Shown piece by piece: positions 7,897-18,982 of a stretch of DNA of 64,000 bases (its first letter is position 1; each line of letters begins with the position of its first letter). The stretch is taken from NCBI RefSeq assembly GCF_024171955.1, contig NZ_JAMTCS010000002.1, positions 62,001 to 126,000 on the forward strand. The letters run 5' to 3'. The translations under genes were made by a program, and so were the position numbers. The stretch is from Promicromonospora thailandica. Its GTDB lineage: Bacteria; Actinomycetota; Actinomycetes; Actinomycetales; Cellulomonadaceae. Under the pieces are notes generated by a model. That model was not told the DNA's origin. It did not search any database and saw nothing but the letters and a program-made list of their open reading frames with translations.

Positions 7897-9185
7897 TCAG
7901 CGCCAGACCGGTACGTCCTCGCCCCAGGGCCGGGCCGGGTGCGGGTAGTCGTCGTACCCCGGTAGCGCGGGGCGCGCGGTCGTCACCCGGTCGTGCGTCA
8001 CCGTCCGCGGGTCCGGCCCGCTGCCCGACGGCGCCGCGGCCGGCGGGTGCACCGGGTCCCGTCCCGGGAGGTCCAGGAGCCAGGTGGCGGTCCGGGCCAG
8101 CGACACCGACACGTCCCGTCCTCGGCCGTCCCCCGTGGCGCCCGGCCCTCCGTCCCGCAGCGTGAGCGCGTCGACGAGCCCCGCCGCGAGCAGGTAGCCC
8201 GACGCGTGGTCCAGCGCCTGCGCGGGCAGGGCCCCGGGCGCCCCGTCGTGGCCCTCCAGCAGGGCGATGCCGCACGCCGCCTGCACGATCGAGTCGAAGC
8301 CCCGCCGCCCGGCCCACGGTCCCGCGTCGCCCCAGGCCGACACCCGGCCGGTCACCACGCCGGACGGCGCCCGGAGCCCGAGCGCCTCGACGGCGCCCGG
8401 CCGGTAGCCCGTGACGAGCGCGTCGGCGGCGTCGAGCAGCTCCCGCGCGGTCCGGAGGCCCGGCGCCGTCCGCAGGTCCAGGACCGTGCTGCGCTTGCCC
8501 TGCCCGGTGTCGAGGTGCTGCCACGCGATCTCCGCGGGGTCCGGCGGGTCCACGCGCAGCACGTCCGCCCCGAGGAGCGCTAGCGTGCGTGTGGCGACCG
8601 GCCCGGCGACGACCCGGGTGAGGTCGAGCACGCGGACGCCTGCCAGGGGCCCGGCACCCTCGGACGGCCGCGGGGCCCGCGGGCTGCCGCCCGGCTCACG
8701 CTCCGCGACCCGGACGAGCGGTCCCGCCGCCGCGGCCCGGCCCGGTGCGGACTCCCGCCACTCCTGCTCGGTCCGCACGCGCGCCACGATCGCGCCCGCC
8801 GGGCCGCCCGCTCCTCCAGGTCGTCCGCCGGGAGGTCGGCGAGGCGCCGTGCGAAGGCGTCCCGGCCGACGTCGTCCGGCAGGCCGGCGAGGGCCGTCAG
8901 CCGGCGCCGGTGGTGGGGGTAGTTGGCGTGCGTGCGGACCCAGCCGTCGGCGGTCCGGAAGAACCCGGACAGCGGGGCGAACCCCGGTACGGGCCGGCCG
9001 TCGATCGCGAAGAGCCGGTCGGACCCGAAGGCGGCGGCGACGCGGGCCGGGTCGGGCTCGGCCGCGCCCTGGCCGGCGCCGCGCCCCCGGGCGCGGTCGA
9101 GGCGCGCGACGGCGCTCCCGACCGCCCGGACGGCGGCGCGCGACAGGTCGAGCACGGGCAGGTGAGCGGCGAGCCAGGCATCCAC
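7897..9185 (-). pseudogene. CaiB/BaiF family CoA-transferase split by a frameshift
   Basis: Two overlapping minus-strand frames together make one family III CoA-transferase. The 5' part starts at a GTG giving VDAWLAAHLPVLDLSRA and runs to ADLPADDLEERAA. The 3' part continues IVARVRTEQEWRES, then the typical GPLAGVRVLDLTRVVAGPVATR and RVDPPDP segments. The frames switch between about 8790 and 8815 in a G/C run, which fits one missing base or two extra bases. Without it the product would be about 430 residues. It may be a real disruption or a sequencing error. The substrate cannot be predicted. It lies convergent with the LAXTG gene, 7 bp away. Confidence 0.8.
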
Positions 9186-9286
9186 CGCCCCATCATCGCC
9201 CGGACCTCGCAGGCTGTTCACGGGTCTGCCCGGAAACATCACGGGCCCGTCGGTTCCGGGGCCGGGCTCGTGGATACACTCGCCGC

Positions 9287-10111
9287 ATGGCCAAGAACCC
9301 CTCCTCCGACTTCGTGCTCCGGCCCTTCGAGGGTCTTCCCGGGGAGACCGACTGGGTGGCGATGCGCGAGATCGTCCCGTCGGCGACCGCGACGGCGCGG
9401 ACGACCGCCGAGTACGGCGCCCGCGACGTCACGGTCGTGACGCTGCTGCCGGGCGCCTGGACGGCGCTGCACCGCGCCGACGGCACCGTCCTGCTGGCGG
9501 TGCAGGGCATCGTCGGCTCGGGCGACGTGAGCCGGGACCTGGCCGCCGCGCTGCTGGAGGCGCTCGAGCTGGAGCCGGGCACCGCCGTCGAGTCGGGCGC
9601 CCTGCCGGGCGAGGGGCCCCGCCTGCAGGACGTGCTCGACCTGACCGTGCCGTTCGAGGTCACGGTGCACGACTCGTTCGACTACTGGCTGGACCCGAGC
9701 GCGGACCTGACCCCCGAGCTGAAGCAGAACCTGGAGGACGCCGCCGACGGCGCGATCCCCACGGTCAAGGTGTCGTCGGTCGAGTCGGCGTACTGGTGCA
9801 GCATGTCGCGGGAGTTCCTGCGCTGGGCACGTCCCGAGCCGGAGGACGACGTCATCGATGCCATCTCCCGCCTGCACGCAAAGCGTGAGTCAGGGCTCGC
9901 GGGTGGAAGGTTCGTGGGAGCGTTTCGCGCGTCCGGGCTGGTGGTCCCGGTCTGGGAGCTGCCGAGGGGGACGCAGGCGGAGGACCTGGAGGCGCCGGTG
10001 GCCGAGCTGGGCGAGAAGCTCGCGAAAGCACTTTCCATCAAGGAGCCGCTTGATGCGAACGAGCGACGCGCAAGAGCAGGTATCGTCTCTCGCCAGGTCA
10101 CCCTGCGCTAG
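9287..10111 (+). CDS. DUF5926 family protein
   Basis: A 274-residue cytoplasmic protein of an actinobacterial family without known function. The opening FVLRPFEGLPGETDWVAMREIVPSATA and the central FEVTVHDSFDYWLDP followed by YWCSMSREFLRWARPE are the parts I recognise as DUF5926. There is no signal peptide or membrane helix. The family usually has a longer basic N-terminus, which is missing here. In related genomes it sits before a family 2 glycosyltransferase, as it does here with a 195-bp gap, so a linked role is plausible but unproven. Confidence 0.85.
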   Translation: MAKNPSSDFVLRPFEGLPGETDWVAMREIVPSATATARTTAEYGARDVTVVTLLPGAWTALHRADGTVLLAVQGIVGSGDVSRDLAAALLEALELEPGTAVESGALPGEGPRLQDVLDLTVPFEVTVHDSFDYWLDPSADLTPELKQNLEDAADGAIPTVKVSSVESAYWCSMSREFLRWARPEPEDDVIDAISRLHAKRESGLAGGRFVGAFRASGLVVPVWELPRGTQAEDLEAPVAELGEKLAKALSIKEPLDANERRARAGIVSRQVTLR

Positions 10112-10306
10112 GCCGGACGCCCCGGCCGGTCTGGTGCGAGCGACCCGGAACGCGTCGGCAGTCACCGCGGATCGCCACGAGCGGCCCAGGTTTCGGCAAC
10201 TAGCGGACCAAGGGAGTAGGATTCCAGGGGTAAACCTTTGCACTCACCAAGCAAAGGACTCTCCGAACACCCACCACGGCAAATCGACGCTTCAGGCAGG
10301 ACAGGT
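10112..10306 (+). other. Intergenic leader with a small hairpin before the glycosyltransferase
   Basis: The region holds an inverted repeat CCTTTGC / GCAAAGG (10235-10241 and 10251-10257) about 50 bases before the glycosyltransferase GTG. The weak purine stretch CAGGACAGG precedes that GTG. I see no tRNA or small ORF here. Confidence 0.4.
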
Positions 10307-11104
10307 GTGAACGCTCTCCCGGTCGCGAAGACCACGCGTCCCGGCAATGCACAGGCAGGCAAGAACGTCCAACGGGTGGCGGCGATCATCCCGGCCAAGG
10401 ACGAGGCCGAGCGCATTGCCGCTACCGTGCGCTCCGCGCGTGCGATCCCGCACGTCGACCTCGTGCTCGTGGTCGACGACGGCTCCGAGGACGACACGCA
10501 GCACGTCGCGCGTGCCGCGGGCGCCGTCGTCGTGCGGCACTCCCACAACCGCGGCAAGGCCGCCGCGATGGAGACCGGCGCCGCCGTCGTGGCGATGCGC
10601 GACGCCGACGGGCGCCCGCCGCGCCTCCTCATGTTCATCGACGGCGACCTCGGCGACACGGCCGTCAACACGGCGCCGCTGGTCCGCCCCGTCCGGGAGG
10701 GGGTGGCCGATCTCGCGATCGCGCTGCTGCCCAAGCAGGCGGGGGCGGGCGGCCGCGGGGTCGTCGTGGGCGCGTCCCGCCGCGCGATCGAGGCGATGAC
10801 GGGCTGGAGCCCGTCGCAGCCGCTGTCCGGCATGCGCTGCCTGACCCGCGAGGCGTTCGAGGCGGCCACGCCGCTCGCCCGCGGCTGGGGCGTCGAGACG
10901 GGCATGACCATCGACCTGCTGCGCAAGGGGTACGTGGCGGTCGAGGTGCCGTGCGACCTCAAGCACCGGGCCTCGGCCAACGACCTCAAGGGCCAGATCC
11001 ACCGGGCCGCCCAGTACCGCGACGTGCTGCTCGCCGTGAACGCGCGCAAGATGCGCGGCGCGGTGGACGCGGTGCGCCACGCGGGCTCGAACGTCCGCAG
11101 CTGA
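10307..11104 (+). CDS. Family 2 glycosyltransferase
   Basis: A GT-A fold enzyme that transfers a sugar from a nucleotide donor. RVAAIIPAKDEAERI opens the domain, VLVVDDGSEDDT binds the nucleotide, and MFIDGDLGDT supplies the metal-binding acidic motif. No membrane segment is visible, so it probably acts in the cytoplasm on a soluble or lipid-linked acceptor. The GTG start gives VNALPVAK. A more upstream ATG in the same frame would add 23 low-quality residues. Its 265 residues are short for the family. Position after DUF5926 and before a lipid kinase suggests a role in cell-envelope glycolipid or storage-sugar metabolism, which is inference only. Confidence 0.85.
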   Translation: MNALPVAKTTRPGNAQAGKNVQRVAAIIPAKDEAERIAATVRSARAIPHVDLVLVVDDGSEDDTQHVARAAGAVVVRHSHNRGKAAAMETGAAVVAMRDADGRPPRLLMFIDGDLGDTAVNTAPLVRPVREGVADLAIALLPKQAGAGGRGVVVGASRRAIEAMTGWSPSQPLSGMRCLTREAFEAATPLARGWGVETGMTIDLLRKGYVAVEVPCDLKHRASANDLKGQIHRAAQYRDVLLAVNARKMRGAVDAVRHAGSNVRS

Positions 11105-11173
11105 CGACGGTGCGCCCGGCCGGACGGCAGGCGCCCGGCCGTCGCACCCCCTGCCGCCACGTACGCTGACGCC

Positions 11174-12292
11174 ATGGAGTGGCAGGCCTGGCTCGGGATC
11201 GTCGCGATCGTCCTCGCGGTGCTGGCGCTCTCCGTCGCCGTCGTGGTCTGGACGCAGCAGGCGCGCATGCGCCGGCGCGGCCCGCAGCGGGCGATGGCGG
11301 AGGGGGCGGGGCCGGCGCCGCGGCTCGCCGTCGTCGTCAACCCGTCCAAGCCGGGCGCGGGCGGGCTCCAGGTGCAGGTACGCGCGTACTGCAGCGCCCA
11401 CGGCCTGGCCGAGCCGCTCTGGTACGAGACCACCGTGGACGACCCCGGCCAGGGCCCGGCCCGGCGGGCGCTGGAGGACGGCGCCGACATCGTCGTCGCG
11501 GCGGGCGGCGACGGCACGGTGCGCGCCGTCGCCGAGACCATGGTCGACTCGGGCACCCCCATGGGCGTGGTGCCCGTCGGCACGGGCAACCTCCTGGCGC
11601 GCAACCTCGAGCTCCCCCTCACGGGCGTGGACGAGGCCCTCGACATGATCGTGCACGGGCGGACCCGCGCGATCGACGTCGGCTGGCTGCGCGTGACCGA
11701 GTTCGCCGACGAGCCCCGCAACGGCGACCACCCCAACCAGCCGGACCACGAGCCCGACACCGAGCGCCGGCACATCTTCCTGGTCATCGCCGGGCTGGGG
11801 TTCGACGCGGCCATGGTCGCCACCGCCGACGCCACGCTCAAGAAGCGCGTGGGCTGGGTGGCCTACTTCGTGGCGGGCCTGTCCCACATGCAGGCCCGGC
11901 GCATGCGCGCCACGCTGCAGCTCGACGACAGCGCGCCGGTCGAGGCGCGCGCCCGGTCGATCATGGTCGGCAACTGCGGCATGCTCCCGGGCGGCGTCAC
12001 CCTGCTGCCCGACGCCGTGCTGGACGACGGCGTGCTCGACGTCGCGGCGGTCGACGTCCGCGGGGGCGTGTTCGGCTGGGCGCAGCTCACCCTGGAGATC
12101 GCCATGCAGGGCGTGGGCGTGCGCAACGAGCTGCCCGAGAAGCTGGGGCGCATCGACCACACCAAGGCCCGCCGCGCGCGCATCCGCGTGCCCGGGGGCG
12201 AGGAGGCGCAGGTGGACGGCGACCCGCTCGGGCGCGCCGTCGAGATCGACGTGCACGTGCAGGAAGGCGCCCTGCTCGTCCGGGCACCGTGA
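11174..12292 (+). CDS. Diacylglycerol/lipid kinase (DagK/LCB5 family)
   Basis: It phosphorylates a lipid, most likely diacylglycerol or a related lipid, using ATP. One N-terminal membrane helix (WLGIVAIVLAVLALSVAVVVW) anchors it. The catalytic domain shows RLAVVVNPSKPGAGG, the nucleotide-binding AAGGDGTVRAVAE and VPVGTGNLLARNLELPL. The C-terminal part includes GNCGMLPGGVTLLPDA and the acidic QVDGDPLG. Length is 372 residues, against about 300 for soluble relatives, because of the anchor and an acidic, Asn/His/Pro-rich insert (NGDHPNQPDHEPDTE) in mid-domain. The next gene begins 26 bp downstream, so they are likely co-transcribed. Confidence 0.9.
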   Translation: MEWQAWLGIVAIVLAVLALSVAVVVWTQQARMRRRGPQRAMAEGAGPAPRLAVVVNPSKPGAGGLQVQVRAYCSAHGLAEPLWYETTVDDPGQGPARRALEDGADIVVAAGGDGTVRAVAETMVDSGTPMGVVPVGTGNLLARNLELPLTGVDEALDMIVHGRTRAIDVGWLRVTEFADEPRNGDHPNQPDHEPDTERRHIFLVIAGLGFDAAMVATADATLKKRVGWVAYFVAGLSHMQARRMRATLQLDDSAPVEARARSIMVGNCGMLPGGVTLLPDAVLDDGVLDVAAVDVRGGVFGWAQLTLEIAMQGVGVRNELPEKLGRIDHTKARRARIRVPGGEEAQVDGDPLGRAVEIDVHVQEGALLVRAP

Positions 12293-12318
12293 CCGCCCGC
12301 GCCCCTTACCCTGGGCGG

Positions 12319-15300
12319 GTGAATCCCCGTCCCGCGCGAGCCGTGACCGTACCCGCAGTCCTGGTCCTGCTCGTGTCGGTGCTGCTGGGCCTGGGCGGCC
12401 CGGCGGCGTGGGCCGCGTCCGCCCCGGCCGCGCCGGCCGCCCCGGCCGAGCCCGCGCCCGTCGTGGTGGTCGGTGTGGCAGGACTGCGCTGGACCGACGT
12501 CTCGCGCAGCACCACCCCGAACCTGTGGCACATGATCGGCGGCGGCTCCGTCGCCTCCATCAACGTCCGCACGGCGGCGCCCGCGACCTGCCCCCTGGAC
12601 GCCTGGCTCACGCTGTCGGCGGGCAGCCGCACGGTCTCGGCGGGCAGCGCGGAGCGCGCCGACGCCCCCGACGCGGCCGAGGAGGAGACGCCCGAGGCGC
12701 GCGGGGCGACGTCGTGCACGCCCGTGCCCCGCGCCACCGGTACGGGCGGCGACGGACCGGCGCCCGCCACCGTCGAGGGCTGGGCCGGCCTGCCCGTGCA
12801 GGACGACGACCAGGAGCCCGCCGTCGACGCGGCCAGGACCCCGGCGCCCGGTCTGCTCGGCGAGCTCCTCGACGAGGCCGGCGCCTGCACGACGGCGGTG
12901 GGCCCGGGCGCGGCCGTCATGCTCGCCCGGGAGAACGGCACGGTGGACCGGTACGTCCCGTCGCTCGACGCCTTCATCCGGGCCGCGGCGCCCGAGGAGG
13001 CCGACGACGACGGGCCCACGCGGCCGGCCGTCCCCGGGACGGGCTGGGGTGACGCGCTGACCGAGTGCCCCGTGACCGTCGTCGACGCCGGGAGCCTGCC
13101 CGAGGGGCCGGAGCGCGCAGCGGCCCTGGACGGCCTGGACGACACGCTCAGCACGCTGCGCGGCGGCCTCCCCTCCGGCACCCGCGTCCTGGTGGCCGGC
13201 ATCGCCGACACCCCGCTCACGCAGCAGGGGCTGCAGGTCGTGGTCGACTGGGTGGCCGACGTGCCCCGCGTGCGCTGGCTGACGTCGGAGGCGTCGCGCA
13301 GCACCGGGTTCGTGCAGCTCACCGACCTCACGGCGACCGCGGCCGAGGCGGGCGGCGCGCTCCCCGACCCGGAGGCCGAGGTGCCCGGGCCCGAGCCCGC
13401 CGTCGAGGAACCGGCGATCGACGGCATGCCCGTCGTGGTCGGCGAGCCGCGGCGCACCACGGTGGCCCGCACCGTGGAGAACCGGCAGTACATCAACGTG
13501 CTGGCCGACACGATCCCCGCGCAGGTCCCCGCCTTCGCGGGCGCGATCGTCCTGTTCCTGCTCGTCGCGGTGCTCGTGCTCGTGCTGCCCCGGCGCACCG
13601 GCCGGCCGCGCCGCGAGCCCGGCCCGTACCGGCGGCGGCTCGCGCTGGGGTCCGCGCTGCTCGCGGTCTCCGCCCCCGCGGCGGCCAGCCTGGCCACCCT
13701 CGCCCGGTGGTGGGTCTGGCCCGCCCCGGAGTTCGGGCTGGCGCTGTCCCTGACGGTCGCGACGGTGGTGCTCGCGCTCGCGGTGCGCGGGCTGTCGCGC
13801 CTGCTCCCGCCCGTCCCGTCGCGCACCGCGCTCGCCGCGGCGGCCGTCACGTGGCTCGTGTTCACCGTGGACGGCCTCACGGGGTTCACGCTGCTGCAGG
13901 GCTCGCTGCTCGGGCCCTCGCTGGCCACCGCCGACCGGTTCTACGGCTTCTCCGACGTCGCCTTCGCGCTCTACGCCGGGTCCGGCCTGCTGCTCGCCGC
14001 GGGCCTCGCGGTCGCCGTCGTGCAGCGCCGGCCCGCCGGCCTGCCGGCCGGTGGCGGGCGCCCCGCCCGCGTGCCCTGGGCCGCGCCGCTGGTGGTCGCC
14101 GCCGTCGCGCTCGTCACCGTGGCCGTCGACGCCGCGCCGTTCCTCGGCGACCGGACCCGCGGGCTGCTGCTGCTCGTGCCGTTCGCCCTGGCCGCGCTCC
14201 TGGTGGTGCGTCCAGGACCGCTGGCCCGGTACGCCCGCGTGCGCCGCTGGCTCACGCCGCCCGTGCCCCGGACGGCCCCCGCGCGCATGGCGCGGCCCGT
14301 GCGCGGGGTGCCGTCGGCCGTGCTGGGCCTGTCCGGGGCGCTGCTGCTCAGCCTGCTCTTCGCGGCCGCCCTGCTCCCGGTGCCCGGCGCCGACGCGGCG
14401 GGCGAGGAGTCGGGCTCGCTGTCGGCGGCGTCCCCGATCGTCCCCCCGGGCGGCAGCCTGGTGGTCATCGGCACGCAGGGCCTGCGCTGGACCGACGTCC
14501 AGCCGTCGCTCGACACCGGGCAGGCGCCCGCGCCGACCCTGTACGGCCTCCTGACCGACGGAGCCGACGCCGCGGGCCTCACCCTGCCCAACGGGCGGGC
14601 CGCCCGGTGCCCCGACAGCGGCTGGCTCAGCCTCTCGGCGGGCCGCCTCACCGAGATCGCCGACGAGCGCGACGCCGACCGGCACTGGGTCTGCGACGAC
14701 CTCACGGTGTCGGCGGCGACCGGACCGAGCGACGGGGCGGACGGCGCCGGCGAGGACGCGACGGGTTCCGGCGAGGGCGCCGGGGCTTCCGGCGCGGGCG
14801 GTGCGGACGACGCAGCGGCGGCCGACGGGCCGGTCGCGCCCCGGCCCGGCGGCCCCGCCGTCGTCGACCAGTGGGACCGCCTGCTCGAGCTGCAGCGCGG
14901 GTCGGGCTACGCGGCCCGGCCCGGCACCCTCGGTGAGGCGCTGGGCGACGCGTGCTCCACGGCGGTCGGGCCGGGCGCCGCCGTCGCGCTGGCGGGCCGG
15001 GACGGCGGCGTGGGGCGCTACTTCGACCTGGACGCGGCGGTGGCCGACGGGTCGGGCGCGTGGGACTGCCCGGTCACGTTCGTGGACGCGGGGTCCGCGC
15101 TCCTGGACGTCCGGGAGCGCGCCGAGCTGGAGCGCGAGCCGGACGGCCGCGAGCAGGTCGCGGCACAGCGCGCCGAGCTGGTCTCCGACGTGGACCTCGC
15201 GGTCTGGCGCGTCCTGGAGGCGGCGCCCGCCGACGCGACCGTGCTGGTCATCGACGTGTCCACCGTGCCGGAGCACGCGCTCGAGCTGGGGCTGGCGATG

Positions 15301-16671
15301 ATGCGCCCGTCCGCGGCCGACGAGGGTCTGCCGCGGTACCTGGCGAGCACCGCGACCCGCACCGAAGGCGTGGCCCGGCTCATGGACGTGCCGGCCGCGG
15401 TGCTCGACGCCGTCGGCGTCGACCTGCCCGCCGGCATCGACCCGACGCCGCTCCTGCGCGGCGGGGAGCGCCCCGCGTCCGCCTGGCTCACCGCCGACGA
15501 GCTCGCGGACATGACCGCCCGGGACCACGTGCGCCGCGACGCGTACATCTGGCTCGTGGACGTGCCGTTCTGGCTGGGCCTCGGCCTGGCCGCCGTCTGC
15601 TGGTGGCTGCCCCGGCGCCTGCGCGCGCACGGCCAGGGTGACGTGCGGCCCGGCTGGCAGCGCGCCGCCGAGGTCGCCGCGACGGCCCTGACCGCGCTCC
15701 CGGCCGGCGGGTTCCTGGTGTCGCTGACCGGCTGGTGGCGGTTCGACCTGCCCGCCCTGGCGCTCCTCGGGGCCACCGTGCTCGTGACGGCCGCCGTCGC
15801 GGGGCTGAGCCTGCTCGCACCGCGCCGTCCGCTCTGGGCCGCGCCCGCCGTGGTCGCGGGCATCACGTTCGTGGCGCTCACGGTCGACGCCCTGTTCGGC
15901 ACACCCTTGAACCGGGCGGCGCCGCTGGGTTCGGCGCCCACGTTCGGCGCGCGCTTCTACGGGTTCGGCAACCCCACGTTCTCCGTGTACGCCGTGGCCG
16001 CGATCGTGCTGGCGGCCGCGCTGGCGCAGCTCCTGGTCTCCCGTGGCCGCCGGGTCCTGGCGACGCTCGCCGTGTCGGTGGTCGGCGTCATCGCGATGGC
16101 GGTCGACGTGCTGCCCAACCTCGGTGCCGACCTCGGCGGCGGGCTGGTGCTCGTGCCGGCCTTCGTGGTGGTCGCGACCGCCGCCTCGGGGCTGCGGCTC
16201 ACCTTCTGGCGGTTCACGGGCGTCGCGGCCGCCGGCGTCGGCGTGGTCGCCCTGGTCGGCGTGCTGGACTGGCTGCGGCCGCCCGAGTCGCGGTCGCACC
16301 TCGGGCGGTTCGTGGCCCAGGTGGTCGACGGCGAGGCCGTGTCGACCGTGCTGCGCAAGGCGCTGTACGCGCTGAACTCGATCACGGGCGGCCCGGCCGT
16401 CTGGGTCACGGTGCTGGTGCTCGTGGTGGTCGGGATCGCCCTGTTCGGTCCTGTGGCCTGGCGGCAGCGGTGGAGCCCGGCCTGGTTCGTGGCCGCGCAG
16501 GAGCGCTGGGAGTTCCTCCGGCCGGCCCTGGTGGCGATGTGGGCCATGGCCGTGCTGGGCTCGCTGGTCAACGACTTCGGCCTGCGGATCGCGATGATCG
16601 CGCTCATCCCGGCCGTGCCCCTGGTCACGATGGTCGCGCTGCGCACGAAAACTCTGGCACCGCCCCGATAG
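12319..16671 (+). CDS. Giant tandem-duplicated membrane protein with extracytoplasmic domains
   Basis: I do not recognise a named family. The 1450-residue product starts at a GTG with a signal peptide ([17 protein letters not shown]). It has two homologous halves. Each half has an extracytoplasmic domain beginning [14 protein letters not shown] (about residue 46) or [14 protein letters not shown] (about residue 713), with shared later blocks: [52 protein letters not shown] and an RFYGF segment in a membrane region. Each half ends in about seven hydrophobic helices. The domain outline resembles the alkaline-phosphatase fold, but I see no clear metal-ligand set. A long Gly/Ala/Asp-rich spacer lies in the second half. 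serS starts 10 bp after its stop, so transcription probably continues. Confidence 0.88.
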   Translation: MNPRPARAVTVPAVLVLLVSVLLGLGGPAAWAASAPAAPAAPAEPAPVVVVGVAGLRWTDVSRSTTPNLWHMIGGGSVASINVRTAAPATCPLDAWLTLSAGSRTVSAGSAERADAPDAAEEETPEARGATSCTPVPRATGTGGDGPAPATVEGWAGLPVQDDDQEPAVDAARTPAPGLLGELLDEAGACTTAVGPGAAVMLARENGTVDRYVPSLDAFIRAAAPEEADDDGPTRPAVPGTGWGDALTECPVTVVDAGSLPEGPERAAALDGLDDTLSTLRGGLPSGTRVLVAGIADTPLTQQGLQVVVDWVADVPRVRWLTSEASRSTGFVQLTDLTATAAEAGGALPDPEAEVPGPEPAVEEPAIDGMPVVVGEPRRTTVARTVENRQYINVLADTIPAQVPAFAGAIVLFLLVAVLVLVLPRRTGRPRREPGPYRRRLALGSALLAVSAPAAASLATLARWWVWPAPEFGLALSLTVATVVLALAVRGLSRLLPPVPSRTALAAAAVTWLVFTVDGLTGFTLLQGSLLGPSLATADRFYGFSDVAFALYAGSGLLLAAGLAVAVVQRRPAGLPAGGGRPARVPWAAPLVVAAVALVTVAVDAAPFLGDRTRGLLLLVPFALAALLVVRPGPLARYARVRRWLTPPVPRTAPARMARPVRGVPSAVLGLSGALLLSLLFAAALLPVPGADAAGEESGSLSAASPIVPPGGSLVVIGTQGLRWTDVQPSLDTGQAPAPTLYGLLTDGADAAGLTLPNGRAARCPDSGWLSLSAGRLTEIADERDADRHWVCDDLTVSAATGPSDGADGAGEDATGSGEGAGASGAGGADDAAAADGPVAPRPGGPAVVDQWDRLLELQRGSGYAARPGTLGEALGDACSTAVGPGAAVALAGRDGGVGRYFDLDAAVADGSGAWDCPVTFVDAGSALLDVRERAELEREPDGREQVAAQRAELVSDVDLAVWRVLEAAPADATVLVIDVSTVPEHALELGLAMMRPSAADEGLPRYLASTATRTEGVARLMDVPAAVLDAVGVDLPAGIDPTPLLRGGERPASAWLTADELADMTARDHVRRDAYIWLVDVPFWLGLGLAAVCWWLPRRLRAHGQGDVRPGWQRAAEVAATALTALPAGGFLVSLTGWWRFDLPALALLGATVLVTAAVAGLSLLAPRRPLWAAPAVVAGITFVALTVDALFGTPLNRAAPLGSAPTFGARFYGFGNPTFSVYAVAAIVLAAALAQLLVSRGRRVLATLAVSVVGVIAMAVDVLPNLGADLGGGLVLVPAFVVVATAASGLRLTFWRFTGVAAAGVGVVALVGVLDWLRPPESRSHLGRFVAQVVDGEAVSTVLRKALYALNSITGGPAVWVTVLVLVVVGIALFGPVAWRQRWSPAWFVAAQERWEFLRPALVAMWAMAVLGSLVNDFGLRIAMIALIPAVPLVTMVALRTKTLAPPR

Positions 16672-16681
16672 GCTCGACCCC

Positions 16682-17953
16682 GTGATCGATCTCCGACTTC
16701 TGCGCGACAACCCCGACGTCGTCCGCGCGAGCCAGGTGGCCCGCGGTGACGACCCCGACCTCGTGGACGCGGCCCTCGACGCCGACGCGCGCCGCCGCTC
16801 GTCCCTGACCGAGTTCGAGAACCTGCGCGCGGAGCAGAAGTCCCTGGGCAAGCAGGTGGCGCAGGCGCAGGGCGACGAGAAGCAGGCCCTGCTGACGCGC
16901 ACCAAGCAGCTCGCCCAGGACGTCAAGCAGCACCAGGCCACCGCGGCCGAGGCCGAGGCGGAGCTGGACCGGGTGCTGTACTCGATCGCCAACGTGATCG
17001 AGGGCGCGCCCGCCGGCGGCGAGGACGACTACATCGATGTCAAGCAGGTCGGCACGCCGCGCGACTTCGCGGCCGAGGGCTTCGAGCCCAAGGACCACCT
17101 GGAGCTCGGCGAGGGCCTGCGCGCGATCGACACCAAGCGCGGTGCCAAGGTGTCGGGCGCGCGGTTCTACTTCCTCACCGGCATCGGCGCGCGCCTGGAG
17201 CTCGCGCTGCTCAACATGGCCATGGACCAGGCGGTGCAGGAGGGCTTCACGCCCATGATCACGCCCACGCTGGTCAAGCCCGAGACGATGCAGGGCACCG
17301 GCTTCCTCGGCGCGCACGCCGACGAGATCTACCGGCTGGAGAAGGACGACCTGTACCTGGTCGGCACCTCCGAGGTGGCCCTCGCCGGGTACCACAGCGA
17401 CGAGATCGTGGACCTCTCGGACGGGCCGCTGCGCTACGCGGGCTGGAGCGCCTGCTACCGCCGCGAGGCCGGGTCGGCCGGCCGGGACACGCGCGGCATC
17501 ATCCGCGTGCACCAGTTCCACAAGGTCGAGATGTTCAGCTACTGCGCCCCGGAGGACGCGGCGGCCGAGCACCAGCGCCTGCTGGGCTGGGAGGAGGCCA
17601 TGATGGCCAAGGTCGAGCTGCCCTACCGTGTCATCGACACGGCGGCGGGCGACCTGGGCTCGTCGGCGGCCCGCAAGTTCGACTGCGAGGCGTGGCTGCC
17701 CACCCAGGAGCGCTGGCTCGAGCTCACCTCGACCTCGAACTGCACCACGTTCCAGGCGCGCCGTCTGGGCGTGCGCGAGCGCACCGAGGACGGCTCGACG
17801 CGCAACGTCGCCACCCTGAACGGCACGCTGGGCACCACGCGCTGGATCGTGGCCATCCTGGAGAACCACCAGCAGCCGGACGGCTCGGTGCGCGTGCCGG
17901 AGGGGCTGCGGCCCTACCTGGGCGGCCTGGAGGTCCTGGAGCCCGCGAAGTAG
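16682..17953 (+). CDS. serS: Seryl-tRNA synthetase
   Basis: Charges tRNA-Ser. It starts at GTG with [21 protein letters not shown], the usual opening of the N-terminal coiled-coil arm, which runs to about residue 100. Class II motif 2 is in [21 protein letters not shown] and motif 3 in [35 protein letters not shown] and FHKVEMF are typical of serine enzymes. The 423-residue length is normal. It follows the giant membrane protein by 10 bp, which suggests co-transcription. I see no T-box or other leader. Confidence 0.97.
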   Translation: MIDLRLLRDNPDVVRASQVARGDDPDLVDAALDADARRRSSLTEFENLRAEQKSLGKQVAQAQGDEKQALLTRTKQLAQDVKQHQATAAEAEAELDRVLYSIANVIEGAPAGGEDDYIDVKQVGTPRDFAAEGFEPKDHLELGEGLRAIDTKRGAKVSGARFYFLTGIGARLELALLNMAMDQAVQEGFTPMITPTLVKPETMQGTGFLGAHADEIYRLEKDDLYLVGTSEVALAGYHSDEIVDLSDGPLRYAGWSACYRREAGSAGRDTRGIIRVHQFHKVEMFSYCAPEDAAAEHQRLLGWEEAMMAKVELPYRVIDTAAGDLGSSAARKFDCEAWLPTQERWLELTSTSNCTTFQARRLGVRERTEDGSTRNVATLNGTLGTTRWIVAILENHQQPDGSVRVPEGLRPYLGGLEVLEPAK

Positions 17954-18002
17954 ACCCCTCACGGTCCCCTGCCGTTCACGGGCGGATCGGTAGGGTGCCG
18001 TT

Positions 18003-18803
18003 GTGGCCCACGACTCCCCGAAGCTCATCGCCCTCGACATCGACGGCACGCTCGTCACGTACGACGACGTGCTCTCCGCCGAGGCGCGCGACGCCGTGGC
18101 CGCGGTCCGGGCGGCCGGGCACCACGTGGTGCTGGCCTCGGGCCGGTCGCTCATCGCGATGACGCCGGTCGCGCGCGAGCTCGGCATCGAGGAGTCGTGG
18201 ATCGTGGCGTCCAACGGCGCGGTCACGGCGCGCCTGGACCCCGCGGCCGAGATGGGCTACGTGCTGGAGCGGGTCGAGACGTTCGACCCGGAGCCGGTGC
18301 TGCGCATGCTCAAGGAGGAGCTCCCGCAGGCGCGGTACGCGGTGGAGGACGTGGGCGTGGGCTTCCGCATGAACGAGCTGTTCCCCGAGGGCGAGCTCAA
18401 CGGCGAGCACCAGGTGGTCGACTTCGAGGACCTCTGGGCGGGTCAGGTGACCCGCGTGGTGGTGCGCAGCCCGGGGGAGACCAGCGCGGAGTTCCACGAG
18501 ATCGCCGCGCGGCTCGGCTTCGACGACGTCACCTACGCCGTGGGCTGGTCCGCCTGGATGGACATCGCGCCGCAGGGCGTGACCAAGGCGTCGGGCCTCG
18601 AGATGGTGCGCGCCGCGCTCGGCGTGGACCCGGCGGACACGGTCGCCGTGGGTGACGGCAGCAACGACATCGACATGCTGCGGTGGGCCGGGCGCGGTGT
18701 GGCCATGGGGCACGCCCTGGACGCCGTCCGCGCCGCGGCCGACGAGGTGACCGGCTCCATCGAGGACGACGGCGTGGTCGCCGTGCTCCGTTCGCTGCTC
18801 TGA
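18003..18803 (+). CDS. Cof-type HAD-superfamily hydrolase, copy 1
   Basis: A cytoplasmic phosphatase of the Cof (IIB) type, acting on sugar or nucleotide phosphates that the sequence does not reveal. HAD motif I is ALDIDGTLVTYDD, motif II is VLASGRS, the lysine of motif III is in GVTKASGLEMV, and motif IV is VGDGSNDIDML. The 266-residue length is normal. It starts at GTG, 49 bp after serS. The next gene is a paralog with the same motif set, so this looks like a tandem duplication. Confidence 0.92.
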   Translation: MAHDSPKLIALDIDGTLVTYDDVLSAEARDAVAAVRAAGHHVVLASGRSLIAMTPVARELGIEESWIVASNGAVTARLDPAAEMGYVLERVETFDPEPVLRMLKEELPQARYAVEDVGVGFRMNELFPEGELNGEHQVVDFEDLWAGQVTRVVVRSPGETSAEFHEIAARLGFDDVTYAVGWSAWMDIAPQGVTKASGLEMVRAALGVDPADTVAVGDGSNDIDMLRWAGRGVAMGHALDAVRAAADEVTGSIEDDGVVAVLRSLL

Positions 18804-18828
18804 GGGCCCGCTCCCGCTAGGGTGCCGT

Positions 18829-18845
18829 TGACTGATCATCAGTCA
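18829..18845. promoter_or_regulatory. 17-bp palindrome before the second HAD gene
   Basis: TGACTGAT-C-ATCAGTCA is a perfect palindrome with a single central base. It overlaps a possible TTGACT -35 box and lies about 140 bases before the second HAD gene. It looks like the binding site of a dimeric regulator. It is not repeated before the first HAD gene, so the duplicates may be regulated differently. Confidence 0.55.
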
Positions 18846-18982
18846 GGGCACAAAAAACCGGCGGGTCGTGCACGCGGGTGAATGTTATTCGTGCAAAGGT
18901 ATGGAACCACGGGCGGATGCCTGTACATTTGGGCGCGATCCGTCGAAGGGTGACGGCGCTCACGGTGCCATGGGGGTACGTG

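Noticed and set aside
11863-16992. Open frame of 1709 codons on the minus strand opposite the duplicated membrane protein and serS
   Set aside because: It reads as Arg/Gly/His-rich nonsense opposite two well-supported genes. In DNA this GC-rich, the third frame of the opposite strand is often open.
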